NCBI GenBank assembly: GCA_916610825.1
Contig: OU744446.1
Span: forward strand, 21,833,223-21,897,222
Direction of reading: 5' to 3'
Source of the DNA: Haliclystus octoradiatus
Taxonomy: Eukaryota > Cnidaria > Staurozoa > Stauromedusae > Haliclystidae
DNA: 64,000 bases
Made by a program: the position numbers and the translations under genes. Of the stretch, positions 23,430 to 36,634 are shown in pieces; position 1 is the first letter of the stretch; the number at the start of each line of letters is the position of its first letter. The notes below the pieces were generated by a model. That model had not been told where the DNA came from. It did no database searches and saw only the letters and a list, made by a program, of their open reading frames with translations.

Positions 23430-26400
23430 CATACCCAAGGGTACAAAGCATTGTTTTTAGTCATTTTAAGCTGTTTTTGTGAAATTCGAATTCCCTTGGG
23501 AATTAAGCATTGTTTTTGTCATTTTGAGCTGATTTTGAAAAATTCGAATTCCCTTGGAAATTAAGCATTATTTTAGGTCATTTTGAGCTGGGTTTGAAAA
23601 ATTCGAATTCCCTTGGGAATTAAGCATTGTTTAAGGTCATTTTGAGCTGTTTTTGAAAAATTCAAATTCCCTTGGGAATTAAGAATTGTTTTAGGTCATT
23701 TTGAGCTGTTTTTGAAAAATTCGAATTCTCTTGGGAATTAAGCATTATTTTAGGTCATTTTGAGCTGGATTTGAAAAATTCGAATTCCCTTGGGAATTAT
23801 GCATTGTTTTAGGTAATTTTGAGCTGTTTTTGAAAAATTCGAATTCCCTTAGGAATTAAGCATTGTTTTAGGTCATTTTGAGCTGTTTTTGTAAAATTCG
23901 AATTCCCTTGGGAATTAAGCATTGTTTTTGTCATTTTGAGCTGATTTTGTAAAATTCGAATTCCCTTGGGAATTAAGCATTGTTTTAGGTCATTTTGAGC
24001 TGTTTTTGTAAAATTCGAATTCCCTTGGGAATTAAGCATTGTTTTAGGTCATTTTGAGCTGTTTTTGAAAAATTCGAATTCCCTTGGGAATTAAGCATTG
24101 TTTTTTCTCATTTTTCATACCCAAGGGTACAAAGCATTGTTTTTAGTCATTTTAAGCTGTTTTTGTGAAATTCGAATTCCCTTGGGAATTAAGCATTGTT
24201 TTTGTCATTTTGAGCTGATTTTGTAAAATTCGAATTCCCTTGGAAATTAAGCATTATTTTAGGTCATTTTGAGCTGGGTTTGAAAAATTCGAATTCCCTT
24301 GGGAATTAAGCATTGTTTAAGGTCATTTTGAGCTGTTTTTGAAAAATTCAAATTCCCTTGGGAATTAAGAATTGTTTTAGGTCATTTTGAGCTGTTTTTG
24401 AAAAATTCGAATTCTCTTGGGAATTAAGCATTATTTTAGGTAATTTTGAGCTGTTTTTGAAAAATTCGAATTCCCTTAGGAATTAAGCATTGTTTTAGGT
24501 CATTTTGAGCTGTTTTTGTAAAATTCGAATTCCCTTGGGAATTAAGCATTGTTTTTGTCATTTTGAGCTGATTTTGTAAAATTCGAATTCCCTTGGGAAT
24601 TAAGCATTGTTTTAAGTCATTTTGAGCTGTTTTTGTAAAATTCGAATTCCCTTGGGAATTAAGCATTGTTTTAGGTCATTTTGAGCTGTTTTTGAAAAAT
24701 TCGAATTCCCTTGGGAATTAAGCATTGTTTTTTCTCATTTTTCATACCCAAGGGTACAAAGCATTGTTTTTAGTCATTTTAAGCTGTTTTTGTGAAATTC
24801 GAATTCCCTTGGGAATTAAGCATTGTTTTTGTCATTTTGAGCTGATTTTGAAAAATTCGAATTCCCTTGGAAATTAAGCATTATTTTAGGTCATTTTGAG
24901 CTGGGTTTGAAAAATTCGAATTCCCTTGGGAATTAAGCATTGTTTAAGGTCATTTTGAGCTGTTTTTGAAAAATTCAAATTCCCTTGGGAATTAAGAATT
25001 GTTTTAGGTCATTTTGAGCTGTTTTTGAAAAATTCGAATTCTCTTGGGAATTAAGCATTATTTTAGGTCATTTTGAGCTGTTTTTGAAAAATTCAAATTC
25101 CCTTGGGAATTAAGCATTGTTTTAAGTCATTTTGAGCTGTTTTTGTAAAATTCGAATTCCCTTGGGAATTAAGCATTGTTTTTGTCATTTTGAGCTGATT
25201 TTGTAAAATTCGAATTCCCTTGGGAATTAAGCATTGTTTTAAGTCATTTTGAGCTGTTTTTGTAAAATTCGAATTCCCTTGGGAATTAAGCATTGTTTTA
25301 GGTCATTTTGAGCTGTTTTTGAAAAATTCGAATTCCCTTGGGAATTAAGCATTGTTTTTTCTCATTTTTCATACCCAAGGGTACAAAGCATTGTTTTTAG
25401 TCATTTTAAGCTGTTTTTGTGAAATTCGAATTCCCTTGGGAATTAAGCATTGTTTTTGTCATTTTGAGCTGATTTTGAAAAATTCGAATTCCCTTGGAAA
25501 TTAAGCATTATTTTAGGTCATTTTGAGCTGGGTTTGAAAAATTCGAATTCCCTTGGGAATTAAGCATTGTTTAAGGTCATTTTGAGCTGTTTTTGAAAAA
25601 TTCAAATTCCCTTGGGAATTAAGAATTGTTTTAGGTCATTTTGAGCTGTTTTTGAAAAATTCGAATTCTCTTGGGAATTAAGCATTATTTTAGGTAATTT
25701 TGAGCTGTTTTTGAAAAATTCGAATTCCCTTAGGAATTAAGCATTGTTTTAGGTCATTTTGAGCTGTTTTTGTAAAATTCGAATTCCCTTGGGAATTAAG
25801 CATTGTTTTTGTCATTTTGAGCTGATTTTGTAAAATTCGAATTCCCTTGGGAATTAAGCATTGTTTTAGGTCATTTTGAGCTGTTTTTGTAAAATTCGAA
25901 TTCCCTTGGGAATTAAGCATTGTTTTAGGTCATTTTGAGCTGTTTTTGAAAAATTCGAATTCCCTTGGGAATTAAGCATTGTTTTTTCTCATTTTTCATA
26001 CCCAAGGGTACAAAGCATTGTTTTTAGTCATTTTAAGCTGTTTTTGTGAAATTCGAATTCCCTTGGGAATTAAGCATTGTTTTTGTCATTTTGAGCTGAT
26101 TTTGAAAAATTCGAATTCCCTTGGAAATTAAGCATTATTTTAGGTCATTTTGAGCTGGGTTTGAAAAATTCGAATTCCCTTGGGAATTAAGCATTGTTTA
26201 AGGTCATTTTGAGCTGTTTTTGAAAAATTCAAATTCCCTTGGGAATTAAGAATTGTTTTAGGTCATTTTGAGCTGTTTTTGAAAAATTCGAATTCTCTTG
26301 GGAATTAAGCATTATTTTAGGTCATTTTGAGCTGGATTTGAAAAATTCGAATTCCCTTGGGAATTATGCATTGTTTTAGGTAATTTTGAGCTGTTTTTGA

Positions 26401-26623
26401 AAAATTCGAATTCCCTTAGGAATTAAGCATTGTTTTAGGTCATTTTGAGCTGTTTTTGTAAAATTCGAATTCCCTTGGGAATTAAGCATTGTTTTTGTCA
26501 TTTTGAGCTGATTTTGTAAAATTCGAATTCCCTTGGGAATTAAGCATTGTTTTAAGTCATTTTGAGCTGTTTTTGTAAAATTTGAATTCCCTTGGGAATT
26601 AAGCATTGTTTTAGGTCATTTTG
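23430..26623 (+). repeat. 627/686-bp HOR, five copies
   Basis: Truncated units at 23430, 24116, 24743, 25370 and 25997 give spacings of 686, 627, 627 and 627 bp. An 11-unit HOR of one 39-bp, two 58-bp and eight 59-bp units makes exactly 627. The 686-bp form has one more unit, with GCTGGATTTG, at about 23763 and 26330. The fifth copy is again the long form and ends near 26,580. In copy three a few units near 25,080 are replaced by a different variant run, as a short conversion would leave. Confidence 0.92.
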
Positions 26624-26977
26624 AGCTGTTTTTGAAAAATTTGAATTCCCTTGGGAATTAAGCATTGTTTAAGGTCATTTTGAGCTGTTTTTGTAAAATT
26701 CGAATTCCCTTGGGAACTGGGCATTGTTTTTGGTCATTTTGAGCTGTTTTTGAAAAATTCAAATTCCCTTGGGAATTAAGAATTGTTTTAGGTCATTTTG
26801 AACTGTTTTTGAAAAATTCGAATTCCCTTGGGAATTAAACATTGTTTTAGGTCATTTTGAGCTGTTTTTGTAAAATTCGAAATTCCCTTGGGAATTAAGC
26901 ATTGTTTTAGGTCATTTTGAGCTGTTTTTGAAAAATTCGAATTCCCTTGGGAATTAAGCATCGTTTTTCTCATTTTT
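26624..26977 (+). repeat. transition stretch
   Basis: Six units of standard, AACTGGGC and GTAAAATTCG type lie between the 627-bp and 2,964-bp HORs. One unit near 26,880 has an extra A (CGAAATTCCC). Confidence 0.7.
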
Positions 26978-29942
26978 CATACCCAAGGGTACAAAGCATT
27001 GTTTTTAGTCATTTTAAGCTGTTTTTGTGAAATTCGAATTCCCTTGGGAATTAAGCATTGTTTTTGTCATTTTGAGCTGATTTTGTAAAATTCGAATTCT
27101 CTTGAGAATTAGGCATTGTTTTTGATCATTTTAAGCTGTTTTTGTAAAATCCGAATTCCCTTGGGAATTAAGCATTGTTTTAGGTCATTTTGAGCTGTTT
27201 TTGAAAAATTCGAATTCCCTTGGGAATTAAGCATTATTTTAGGTCATTTTTAGCTGGTTTTGAAAAATTCGAATTCCCTTGGGAATTATGCATTGTTTTA
27301 GGTTATTTTGAGCTGTTTTTGAAAAATTCCAATTCCCTTAGGAAGTAAGCATTGTTTTAGGTCATTTTGAGCTGTTTTTGTAAAATTCGAATTCCCTTGG
27401 GAATTAAGCATTGTTTTAGGTCATTTTGAACTGATTTTGTAAAGTTCGAATTCCCTTGGGAACTGGGCATTGTTTTTGGTCATTTTGAGCTGTTTTTGAA
27501 AAATTCAAATTCCCTTGGGAATTAAGCATTGTTTTAGGTCATTTTGAGCTGTTTTTGAAAAATTCGAATTCCCTTGGGAATTAGGCATTGTTTTTGATCG
27601 GTTTAAGCTGTTTTTGTAAAATTCGAATTCCCTTGGGAATTAAGCATTGTTTTAGGTCATTTTGAGCTGTTTTTGAAAAATTCGAATTCCCTTGGGAATT
27701 AAGCATTGTTTCAGGTCATTTTGAGCTGTTTTTGAAAAATTCAATTTCCCGAGGGAATTTAGCATTGTTTTAGGTCATTTTGAGCTGTTTTTGAAAAATT
27801 CGAATTCCCTTGGGAATTAAACATTATTTTAGGTCATTTTGAGCTGGTTTTGAAAAATTCGAATTCCCTTGGGAATTAAGCATTGTTTTAGGTCATTTTG
27901 AGCTGTTTTTGTAAAATTCGAATTCCCTTGGGAATTAAGCATTGTTTTAGGTCATTTTGAGCTGTTTTTGAAAAATTCGAATTCCCTTGGGAATTAAGCA
28001 TTGTTTCAGGTCATTTTGAGCTGTTTTTGAAAAATTCAATTTCCCGAGGGAATTTAGCATTGTTATAGGTCATTTTGAGCTGTTTTTGAAAAATTCCAAT
28101 TCCCTTGGGAATTAAACATTATTTTAGGTCATTTTGAGCTGGTTTTGAAAAATTCGAATTCCCTTGGGAATTATGCATTGTTTTAGGTTATTTTGCGCTG
28201 TTTTTGAAAAATTCGAATTCCCTTAGGAATTAAGCATTGTTTTAGGTCATTTTGAGCTGTTTTTGTAAAATTCGAATTCCCTTGAAAATTAAGCATTGTT
28301 TTTGTCATTTTGAGCTGATTTTGTAAAATTCGAATTCCCTTGGGAATTAAGCATTGTTTTAAGTCATTTTGAGCTGTTTTTGTAAAATTCGAATTCCCTT
28401 AGGAATTAAGCATTGTTTTAGGTCATTTTGAGCTGTTTTTGAAAAATTTGAATTCCCTTGGGAATTAAGCATTGTTTAAGGTCATTTTGAGCTGTTTTTG
28501 TAAAATTCGAATTCCCTTGGGAACTGGGCATTGTTTTTGGTCATTTTGAGCTGTTTTTGAAAAATTCAAATTCCCTTGGGAATTAAGAATTGTTTTAGGT
28601 CATTTTGAACTGTTTTTGAAAAATTCGAATTCCCTTGGGAATTAAGCATTGTTTTAGGTCATTTTGAGCTGTTTTTGAAAAATTCGAATTCCCTTGGGAA
28701 TTAAGCATTGTTTTAGGTCATTTTGAGCTGTTTTTGAAAAATTCGAATTCCCTTGGGAATTAAGCATCTTTTTTTCTCATTTTTCATACACAAGGGTACA
28801 AAGCATTGTTTTTAGTCATTTTAAGCTGTTTTTGTGAAATTCGAAATCCCTTGGGAATTAAGCATTGTTTTTGTCATTTTGAGCTGATTTTGTAAAATTC
28901 GAATTCTCTTGAGAATTAGGCATTGTTTTTGATCATTTTAAGCTGTTTTTGTAAAATCCGAATTCCCTTGGGAATTAAGCATTGTTTTAGGTCATTTTGA
29001 GCTGTTTTTGAAAAATTCGAATTCCCTTGGGAATTAAGCATTGTTTTGGGTCATTTTGAGCTTTTTTTGTAAAATTCGAATTCACTTGGGAATTAAGCAT
29101 TGTTTTAGGTCATTTTGAGCTGTTTTTGAAAAATTCGAATTCCCTTGGGAATTAAGCATTGTTTCAGGTCATTTTGAGCTGTTTTTGAAAAATTCAATTT
29201 CCCGAGGGAATTTAGCATTTTTTTAGGTCATTTTGAGCTGTTTTTGAAAAATTCGAATTCCCTTGGGAATTAAGCATTGTTTTAGGTCATTTTGAGCTGG
29301 TTTTGAAAAATTCGAATTCCCTTGGGAATTAAGCATTGTTTTAGGTTATTTTGAGCTGTTTTTGAAAAATTCGAATTCCCTTAGGAATTAAGCATTGTTT
29401 TAGGTCATTTTGAGCTGTTTTTGTAAAATTCGAATTCCCTTGAAAATTAAGCATTGTTTTTGTCATTTTGAGCTGATTTTGTAAAATTCGAATTCCCTTG
29501 GGAATTAAGCATTGTTTTAAGTCATTTTGAGCTGTTTTTGTAAAATTCGAATTCCCTTAGGAATTAAGCATTGTTTTAGGTCATTTTGAGCTGTTTTTGA
29601 AAAATTTGAATTCCCTTGGGAATTATGCATTGTTTAAGGTCATTTTGAGCTGTTTTTGTAAAATTCGAATTCCCTTGGGAACTGGGCATTGTTTTTGGTC
29701 ATTTTGAGCTGTTTTTGAAAAATTCAAATTCCCTTGGGAATTAAGAATTGTTTTAGGTCATTTTGAACTGTTTTTGAAAAATTCGAATTCCCTTGGGAAT
29801 TAAACATTGTTTTAGGTCATTTTGAGCTGTTTTTGAAAAATTCGAATTCCCTTGGGAATTAAGCATTGTTTTAGGTCATTTTGAGCTGTTTTTGAAAAAT
29901 TCGAATTCCCTTGGGAATTAAGCATCTTTTTTTCTCATTTTT
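26978..29942 (+). repeat. 2,964-bp HOR, copy 1
   Basis: Truncated units fall at 26978, 28785, 29943, 31749 and 32907, alternating 1,807 and 1,158 bp, so the repeat is about 2,964-2,965 bp with two truncated units each. The rare TTCCAATTCC (CC at 27329, 30294, 33258) keeps the same step. CCCGAGGG units at 27748, 28043 and 29201 match 30712, 31007 and 32165. Confidence 0.9.
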
Positions 29943-32906
29943 CATACACAAGGGTACAAAGCATTGTTTTTAGTCATTTTAAGCTGTTTTTGTGAAATTC
30001 GAAATCCCTTGGGAATTAAGCATTGTTTTTGTCATTTTGAGCTGATTTTGTAAAATTCGAATTCTCTTGAGAATTAGGCATTGTTTTTGATCATTTTAAG
30101 CTGTTTTTGAAAAATTCGAATTCCCTTGGGAATTAAGCATTGTTTTAGGTCATTTTGAGCTTTTTTTGAAAAATTCGAATTCCCTTGGGAATTAAGCATT
30201 ATTTTAGGTCATTTTTAGCTGGTTTTGAAAAATTCGAATTCCCTTGGGAATTATGCATTGTTTTAGGTTATTTTGAGCTGTTTTTGAAAAATTCCAATTC
30301 CCTTAGGAATTAAGCATTGTTTTAGGTCATTTTGAGCTGTTTTTGTAAAATTCGAATTCCCTTGGGAATTAAGCATTGTTTTAGGTCATTTTGAACTGAT
30401 TTTGTAAAGTTCAATTCCCTTGGGAACTGGGCATTGTTTTTGGTCATTTTGAGCTGTTTTTGAAAAATTCAAATTCCCTTGGGAATTAAGCATTGTTTTA
30501 GGTCATTTTGAGCTGTTTTTGAAAAATTCGAATTCCCTTGGGAATTAGGCATTGTTTTTGATCGGTTTAAGCTGTTTTTGTAAAATTCGAATTCCCTTGG
30601 GAATTAAGCATTGTTTTAGGTCATTTTGAGCTGTTTTTGAAAAATTCGAATTCCCTTGGGAATTAAGCATTGTTTCAGGTCATTTTGAGCTGTTTTTGAA
30701 AAATTCAATTTCCCGAGGGAATTTAGCATTGTTTTAGGTCATTTTGAGCTGTTTTTGAAAAATTCGAATTCCCTTGGGAATTAAACATTATTTTAGGTCA
30801 TTTTGAGCTGGTTTTGAAAAATTCGAATTCCCTTGGGAATTAAGCATTGTTTTAGGTCATTTTGAGCTGTTTTTGTAAAATTCGAATTCCCTTGGGAATT
30901 AAGCATTGTTTTAGGTCATTTTGAGCTGTTTTTGAAAAATTCGAATTCCTTTGGGAATTAAGCATTGTTTCAGGTCATTTTGAGCTGTTTTTGAAAAATT
31001 CAATTTCCCGAGGGAATTTAGCATTGTTATAGGTCATTTTGAGCTGTTTTTGAAAAATTCGAATTCCCTTGGGAATTAAACATTATTTTAGGTCATTTTG
31101 AGCTGGTTTTGAAAAATTCGAATTCCCTTGGGAATTATGCATTGTTTTAGGTTATTTTGCGCTGTTTTTGAAAAATTCGAATTCCCTTAGGAATTAAGCA
31201 TTGTTTTAGGTCATTTTGAGCTGTTTTTGTAAAATTCGAATTCCCTTGAAAATTAAGCATTGTTTTTGTCATTTTGAGCTGATTTTGTAAAATTCGAATT
31301 CCCTTGGGAATTAAGCATTGTTTTAAGTCATTTTGAGCTGTTTTTGTAAAATTCGAATTCCCTTAGGAATTAAGCATTGTTTTAGGTCATTTTGAGCTGT
31401 TTTTGAAAAATTTGAATTCCCTTGGGAATTAAGCATTGTTTAAGGTCATTTTGAGCTGTTTTTGTAAAATTCGAATTCCCTTGGGAACTGGGCATTGTTT
31501 TTGGTCATTTTGAGCTGTTTTTGAAAAATTCAAATTCCCTTGGGAATTAAGAATTGTTTTAGGTCATTTTGAACTGTTTTTGAAAAATTCGAATTCCCTT
31601 GGGAATTAAACATTGTTTTAGGTCATTTTGAGCTGTTTTTGAAAAATTCGAATTCCCTTGGGAATTAAGCATTGTTTTAGGTCATTTTGAGCTGTTTTTG
31701 AAAAATTCGAATTCCCTTGGGAATTAAGCATCTTTTTTTCTCATTTTTCATACACAAGGGTACAAAGCATTGTTTTTAGTCATTTTAAGCTGTTTTTGTG
31801 AAATTCGAAATCCCTTGGGAATTAAGCATTGTTTTTGTCATTTTGAGCTGATTTTGTAAAATTCGAATTCTCTTGAGAATTAGGCATTGTTTTTGATCAT
31901 TTTAAGCTGTTTTTGTAAAATCCGAATTCCCTTGGGAATTAAGCATTGTTTTAGGTCATTTTGAGCTGTTTTTGAAAAATTCGAATTCCCTTGGGAATTA
32001 AGCATTGTTTTGGGTCATTTTGAGCTTTTTTTGTAAAATTCGAATTCACTTGGGAATTAAGCATTGTTTTAGGTCATTTTGAGCTGTTTTTGAAAAATTC
32101 GAATTCCCTTGGGAATTAAGCATTGTTTCAGGTCATTTTGAGCTGTTTTTGAAAAATTCAATTTCCCGAGGGAATTTAGCATTGTTTTAGGTCATTTTGA
32201 GCTGTTTTTGAAAAATTCGAATTCCCTTGGGAATTAAACATTATTTTAGGTCATTTTGAGCTGGTTTTGAAAAATTCGAATTCCCTTGGGAATTATGCAT
32301 TGTTTTAGGTTATTTTGAGCTGTTTTTGAAAAATTCGAATTCCCTTAGGAATTAAGCATTGTTTTAGGTCATTTTGAGCTGTTTTTGTAAAATTCGAATT
32401 CCCTTGAAAATTAAGCATTGTTTTTGTCATTTTGAGCTGATTTTGTAAAATTCGAATTCCCTTGGGAATTAAGCATTGTTTTAAGTCATTTTGAGCTGTT
32501 TTTGTAAAATTCGAATTCCCTTAGGAATTAAGCATTGTTTTAGGTCATTTTGAGCTGTTTTTGAAAAATTTGAATTCCCTTGGGAATTATGCATTGTTTA
32601 AGGTCATTTTGAGCTGTTTTTGTAAAATTCGAATTCCCTTGGGAACTGGGCATTGTTTTTGGTCATTTTGAGCTGTTTTTGAAAAATTCAAATTCCCTTG
32701 GGAATTAAGAATTGTTTTAGGTCATTTTGAACTGTTTTTGAAAAATTCGAATTCCCTTGGGAATTAAACATTGTTTTAGGTCATTTTGAGCTGTTTTTGA
32801 AAAATTCGAATTCCCTTGGGAATTAAGCATTGTTTTAGGTCATTTTGAGCTGTTTTTGAAAAATTCGAATTCCCTTGGGAATTAAGCATCTTTTTTTCTC
32901 ATTTTT
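29943..32906 (+). repeat. 2,964-bp HOR, copy 2
   Basis: The order is the same as in copy 1. The truncated units here read CATACACAAGGG and follow AGCATCTTTT. The rare TTTTGGGTCATTTTG lies at about 29045 in copy 1 and 32009 here, again 2,964 bp apart. Confidence 0.9.
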
Positions 32907-33852
32907 CATACACAAGGGTACAAAGCATTGTTTTTAGTCATTTTAAGCTGTTTTTGTGAAATTCGAAATCCCTTGGGAATTAAGCATTGTTTTTGTCATT
33001 TTGAGCTGATTTTGTAAAATTCGAATTCTCTTGAGAATTAGGCATTGTTTTTGATCATTTTAAGCTGTTTTTGTAAAATCCGAATTCCCTTGGGAATTAA
33101 GCATTGTTTTAGGTCATTTTGAGCTTTTTTTGAAAAATTCGAATTCCCTTGGGAATTAAGCATTATTTTAGGTCATTTTTAGCTGGTTTTGAAAAATTCG
33201 AATTCCCTTGGGAATTATGCATTGTTTTAGGTTATTTTGAGCTGTTTTTGAAAAATTCCAATTCCCTTAGGAATTAAGCATTGTTTTAGGTCATTTTGAG
33301 CTGTTTTTGTAAAATTCGAATTCCCTTGGGAATTAAGCATTGTTTTAGGTCATTTTGAACTGATTTTGTAAAGTTCAATTCCCTTGGGAACTGGGCATTG
33401 TTTTTGGTCATTTTGAGCTGTTTTTGAAAAATTCTAATTCCCTTGGGAATTAAGCATTGTTTTAGGTCATTTTGAGCTGTTTTTGAAAAATTCGAATTCC
33501 CTTGGGAATTAGGCATTGTTTTTGATCGGTTTAAGCTGTTTTTGTAAAATTCGAATTCCCTTGGGAATTAAGCATTGTTTTAGGTCATTTTGAATTGTTT
33601 TTGAAAAATTCGAATTCCCTTGGGAATTAAGCATTGTTTCAGGTCATTTTGAGCTGTTTTTGAAAAATTCAATTTCCCGAGGGAATTTAGCATTGTTTTA
33701 GGTCATTTTGAGCTGTTTTTGAAAAATTCGAATTCCCTTGGGAATTAAACATTATTTTAGGTCATTTTGAGCTGGTTTTGAAAAATTCGAATTCCCTTGG
33801 GAATTAAGCATTGTTTTAGGTCATTTTGAGCTGTTTTTGAAAAATTCAATTT
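32907..33852 (+). repeat. 2,964-bp HOR, partial copy 3
   Basis: This follows copy 2 at +2,964 until about 33,850. There a CCCGAGGG unit (33853) runs directly into AATTAAGCATTG with TTTTTGTC, which elsewhere follows the truncated pair. About 923 bp of the expected unit is missing. Confidence 0.85.
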
Positions 33853-35780
33853 CCCGAGGGAATTAAGCATTGTTTTTGTCATTTTGAGCTGATTTTGTAA
33901 AATTCGAATTCTCTTGAGAATTAGGCATTGTTTTTGATCATTTTAAGCTGTTTTTGTAAAATCCGAATTCCCTTGGGAATTAAGCATTGTTTTAGGTCAT
34001 TTTGAGCTTTTTTTGAAAAATTCGAATTCCCTTGGGAATTAAGCATTGTTTTGGGTCATTTTGAGCTGTTTTTGTAAAATTCGAATTCACTTGGGAATTA
34101 AGCATTGTTTTAGGTCATTTTGAGCTGTTTTTGAAAAATTCGAATTCCCTTGGGAATTAAGCATTGTTTCAGGTCATTTTGAGCTGTTTTTGAAAAATTC
34201 AATTTCCCGAGGGAATTTAGCATTGTTTTAGGTCATTTTGAGCTGTTTTTGAAAAATTCGAATTCCCTTGGGAATTAAACATTATTTTAGGTCATTTTGA
34301 GCTGGTTTTGAAAAATTCGAATTCCCTTGGGAATTATGCATTGTTTTAGGTTATTTTGAGCTGTTTTTGAAAAATTCGAATTCCCTTAGGAATTAAGCAT
34401 TGTTTTAGGTCATTTTGAGCTGTTTTTGTAAAATTCGAATTCCCTTGAAAATTAAGCATTGTTTTTGTCATTTTGAGCTGATTTTGTAAAATTCGAATTC
34501 CCTTGGGAATTAAGCATTGTTTTAAGTCATTTTGAGCTGTTTTTGTAAAATTCGAATTCCCTTAGGAATTAAGCATTGTTTTAGGTCATTTTGAGCTGTT
34601 TTTGAAAAATTTGAATTCCCTTGGGAATTATGCATTGTTTAAGGTCATTTTGAGCTGTTTTTGTAAAATTCGAATTCCCTTGGGAACTGGGCATTGTTTT
34701 TGGTCATTTTGAGCTGTTTTTGAAAAATTCAAATTCCCTTGGGAATTAAGAATTGTTTTAGGTCATTTTGAACTGTTTTTGAAAAATTCGAATTCCCTTG
34801 GGAATTAAACATTGTTTTAGGTCATTTTGAGCTGTTTTTGAAAAATTCGAATTCCCTTGGGAATTAAGCATTGTTTTAGGTCATTTTGAGCTGTTTTTGA
34901 AAAATTCGAATTCCCTTGGGAATTAAGCATCTTTTTTTCTCATTTTTCATACACAAGGGTACAAAGCATTGTTTTTAGTCATTTTAAGCTGTTTTTGTGA
35001 AATTCGAAATCCCTTGGGAATTAAGCATTGTTTTTGTCATTTTGAGCTGATTTTGTAAAATTCGAATTCTCTTGAGAATTAGGCATTGTTTTTGATCATT
35101 TTAAGCTGTTTTTGTAAAATCCGAATTCCCTTGGGAATTAAGCATTGTTTTAGGTCATTTTGAGCTTTTTTTGAAAAATTCGAATTCCCTTGGGAATTAA
35201 GCATTATTTTAGGTCATTTTTAGCTGGTTTTGAAAAATTCGAATTCCCTTGGGAATTATGCATTGTTTTAGGTTATTTTGAGCTGTTTTTGAAAAATTCC
35301 AATTCCCTTAGGAATTAAGCATTGTTTTAGGTCATTTTGAGCTGTTTTTGTAAAATTCGAATTCCCTTGGGAATTAAGCATTGTTTTAGGTCATTTTGAA
35401 CTGATTTTGTAAAGTTCAAATTCCCTTGGGAACTGGGCATTGTTTTTGGTCATTTTGAGCTGTTTTTGAAAAATTCTAATTCCCTTGGGAATTAAGCATT
35501 GTTTTAGGTCATTTTGAGCTGTTTTTGAAAAATTCGAATTCCCTTGGGAATTAGGCATTGTTTTTGATCGGTTTAAGCTGTTTTTGTAAAATTCGAATTC
35601 CCTTGGGAATTAAGCATTGTTTTAGGTCATTTTGAATTGTTTTTGAAAAATTCGAATTCCCTTGGGAATTAAGCATTGTTTCAGGTCATTTTGAGCTGTT
35701 TTTGAAAAATTCAATTTCCCGAGGGAATTTAGCATTGTTTTAGGTCATTTTGAGCTGTTTTTGAAAAATTCGAATTCCCT
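33853..35780 (+). repeat. 2,041-bp shortened HOR derivative
   Basis: From the junction near 33,853 to about 35,780 the sequence matches 31,812-33,739 at an offset of 2,041 bp. Anchors are the truncated units 32907/34948, TTCCAATTCC 33258/35299, TCCGAATTC 31920/33961 and CCCGAGGG 33676/35718. It is a 2,964-bp HOR less 923 bp. Confidence 0.85.
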
Positions 35781-36634
35781 TGGGAATTAAGCATTGTTTT
35801 AGGTCATTTTGAGCTGTTTTTGTAAAATTCGAATTCCCTTGGGAATTAAGCATTGTTTTTGTCATTTTGAGCTGTTTTTGTAAAATTCGAATTCCCTTGG
35901 GAATTAAGCATTGTTTTAGGTCATTTTGAACTGATTTTGTAAAATTCGAATTCCCTTGGGAACTGGGCATTGTTTTTGGTCATTTTGAGCTGTTTTTGAA
36001 AAATTCAAATTCCCTTGGGAATTAAGAATTGTTTTAGGTCATTTTGAACTGTTTTTGAAAAATTCGAATTCCCTTGGGAATTAAACATTGTTTTAGGTCA
36101 TTTTGAGCTGTTTTTGAAAAATTCGAATTCCCTTGGGAATTAAGCATTGTTTTAGGTAATATGAGCTGTTTTTGAAAAATTCGAATTCCCTTGGGAATTA
36201 AGCATCGTTTTTTCTCATTTTTCATACCCAAGGGTACAAAGCATTGTTTTTAGTCATTTTAAGCTGTTTTTGTGAAATTCAAATTCCCTTGGGAATTAAG
36301 CATTGTTTTTGATCATTTTAAGCTGTTTTTGTAAAATCCGAATTCCCTTGGGAATTAAGCATTGTTTTAGGTCATTTTGAGCTGTTTTTGAAAAATTCGA
36401 ATTCCCTTGGGAATTAAGCATTATTTTAGGTCATTTTTAGCTGGTTTTGAAAAATTCGAATTCCCTTGGGAATTATGCATTGTTTTAGGTTATTTTGAGC
36501 TGTTTTTGAAAAATTCCAATTCCCTTAGGAATTAAGCATTGTTTTAGGTCATTTTGAGCTGTTTTTGTAAAATTCGAATTCCCTTGGGAATTAAGCATTG
36601 TTTTAGGTCATTTTGAACTGATTTTGTAAAGTTC
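35781..36634 (+). repeat. transition stretch
   Basis: It has mixed units with a truncated unit at 36223 of the CATCG type and a unit with GGTAATATGAGC near 36,156 that I did not see elsewhere. It is satellite only. Confidence 0.7.
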
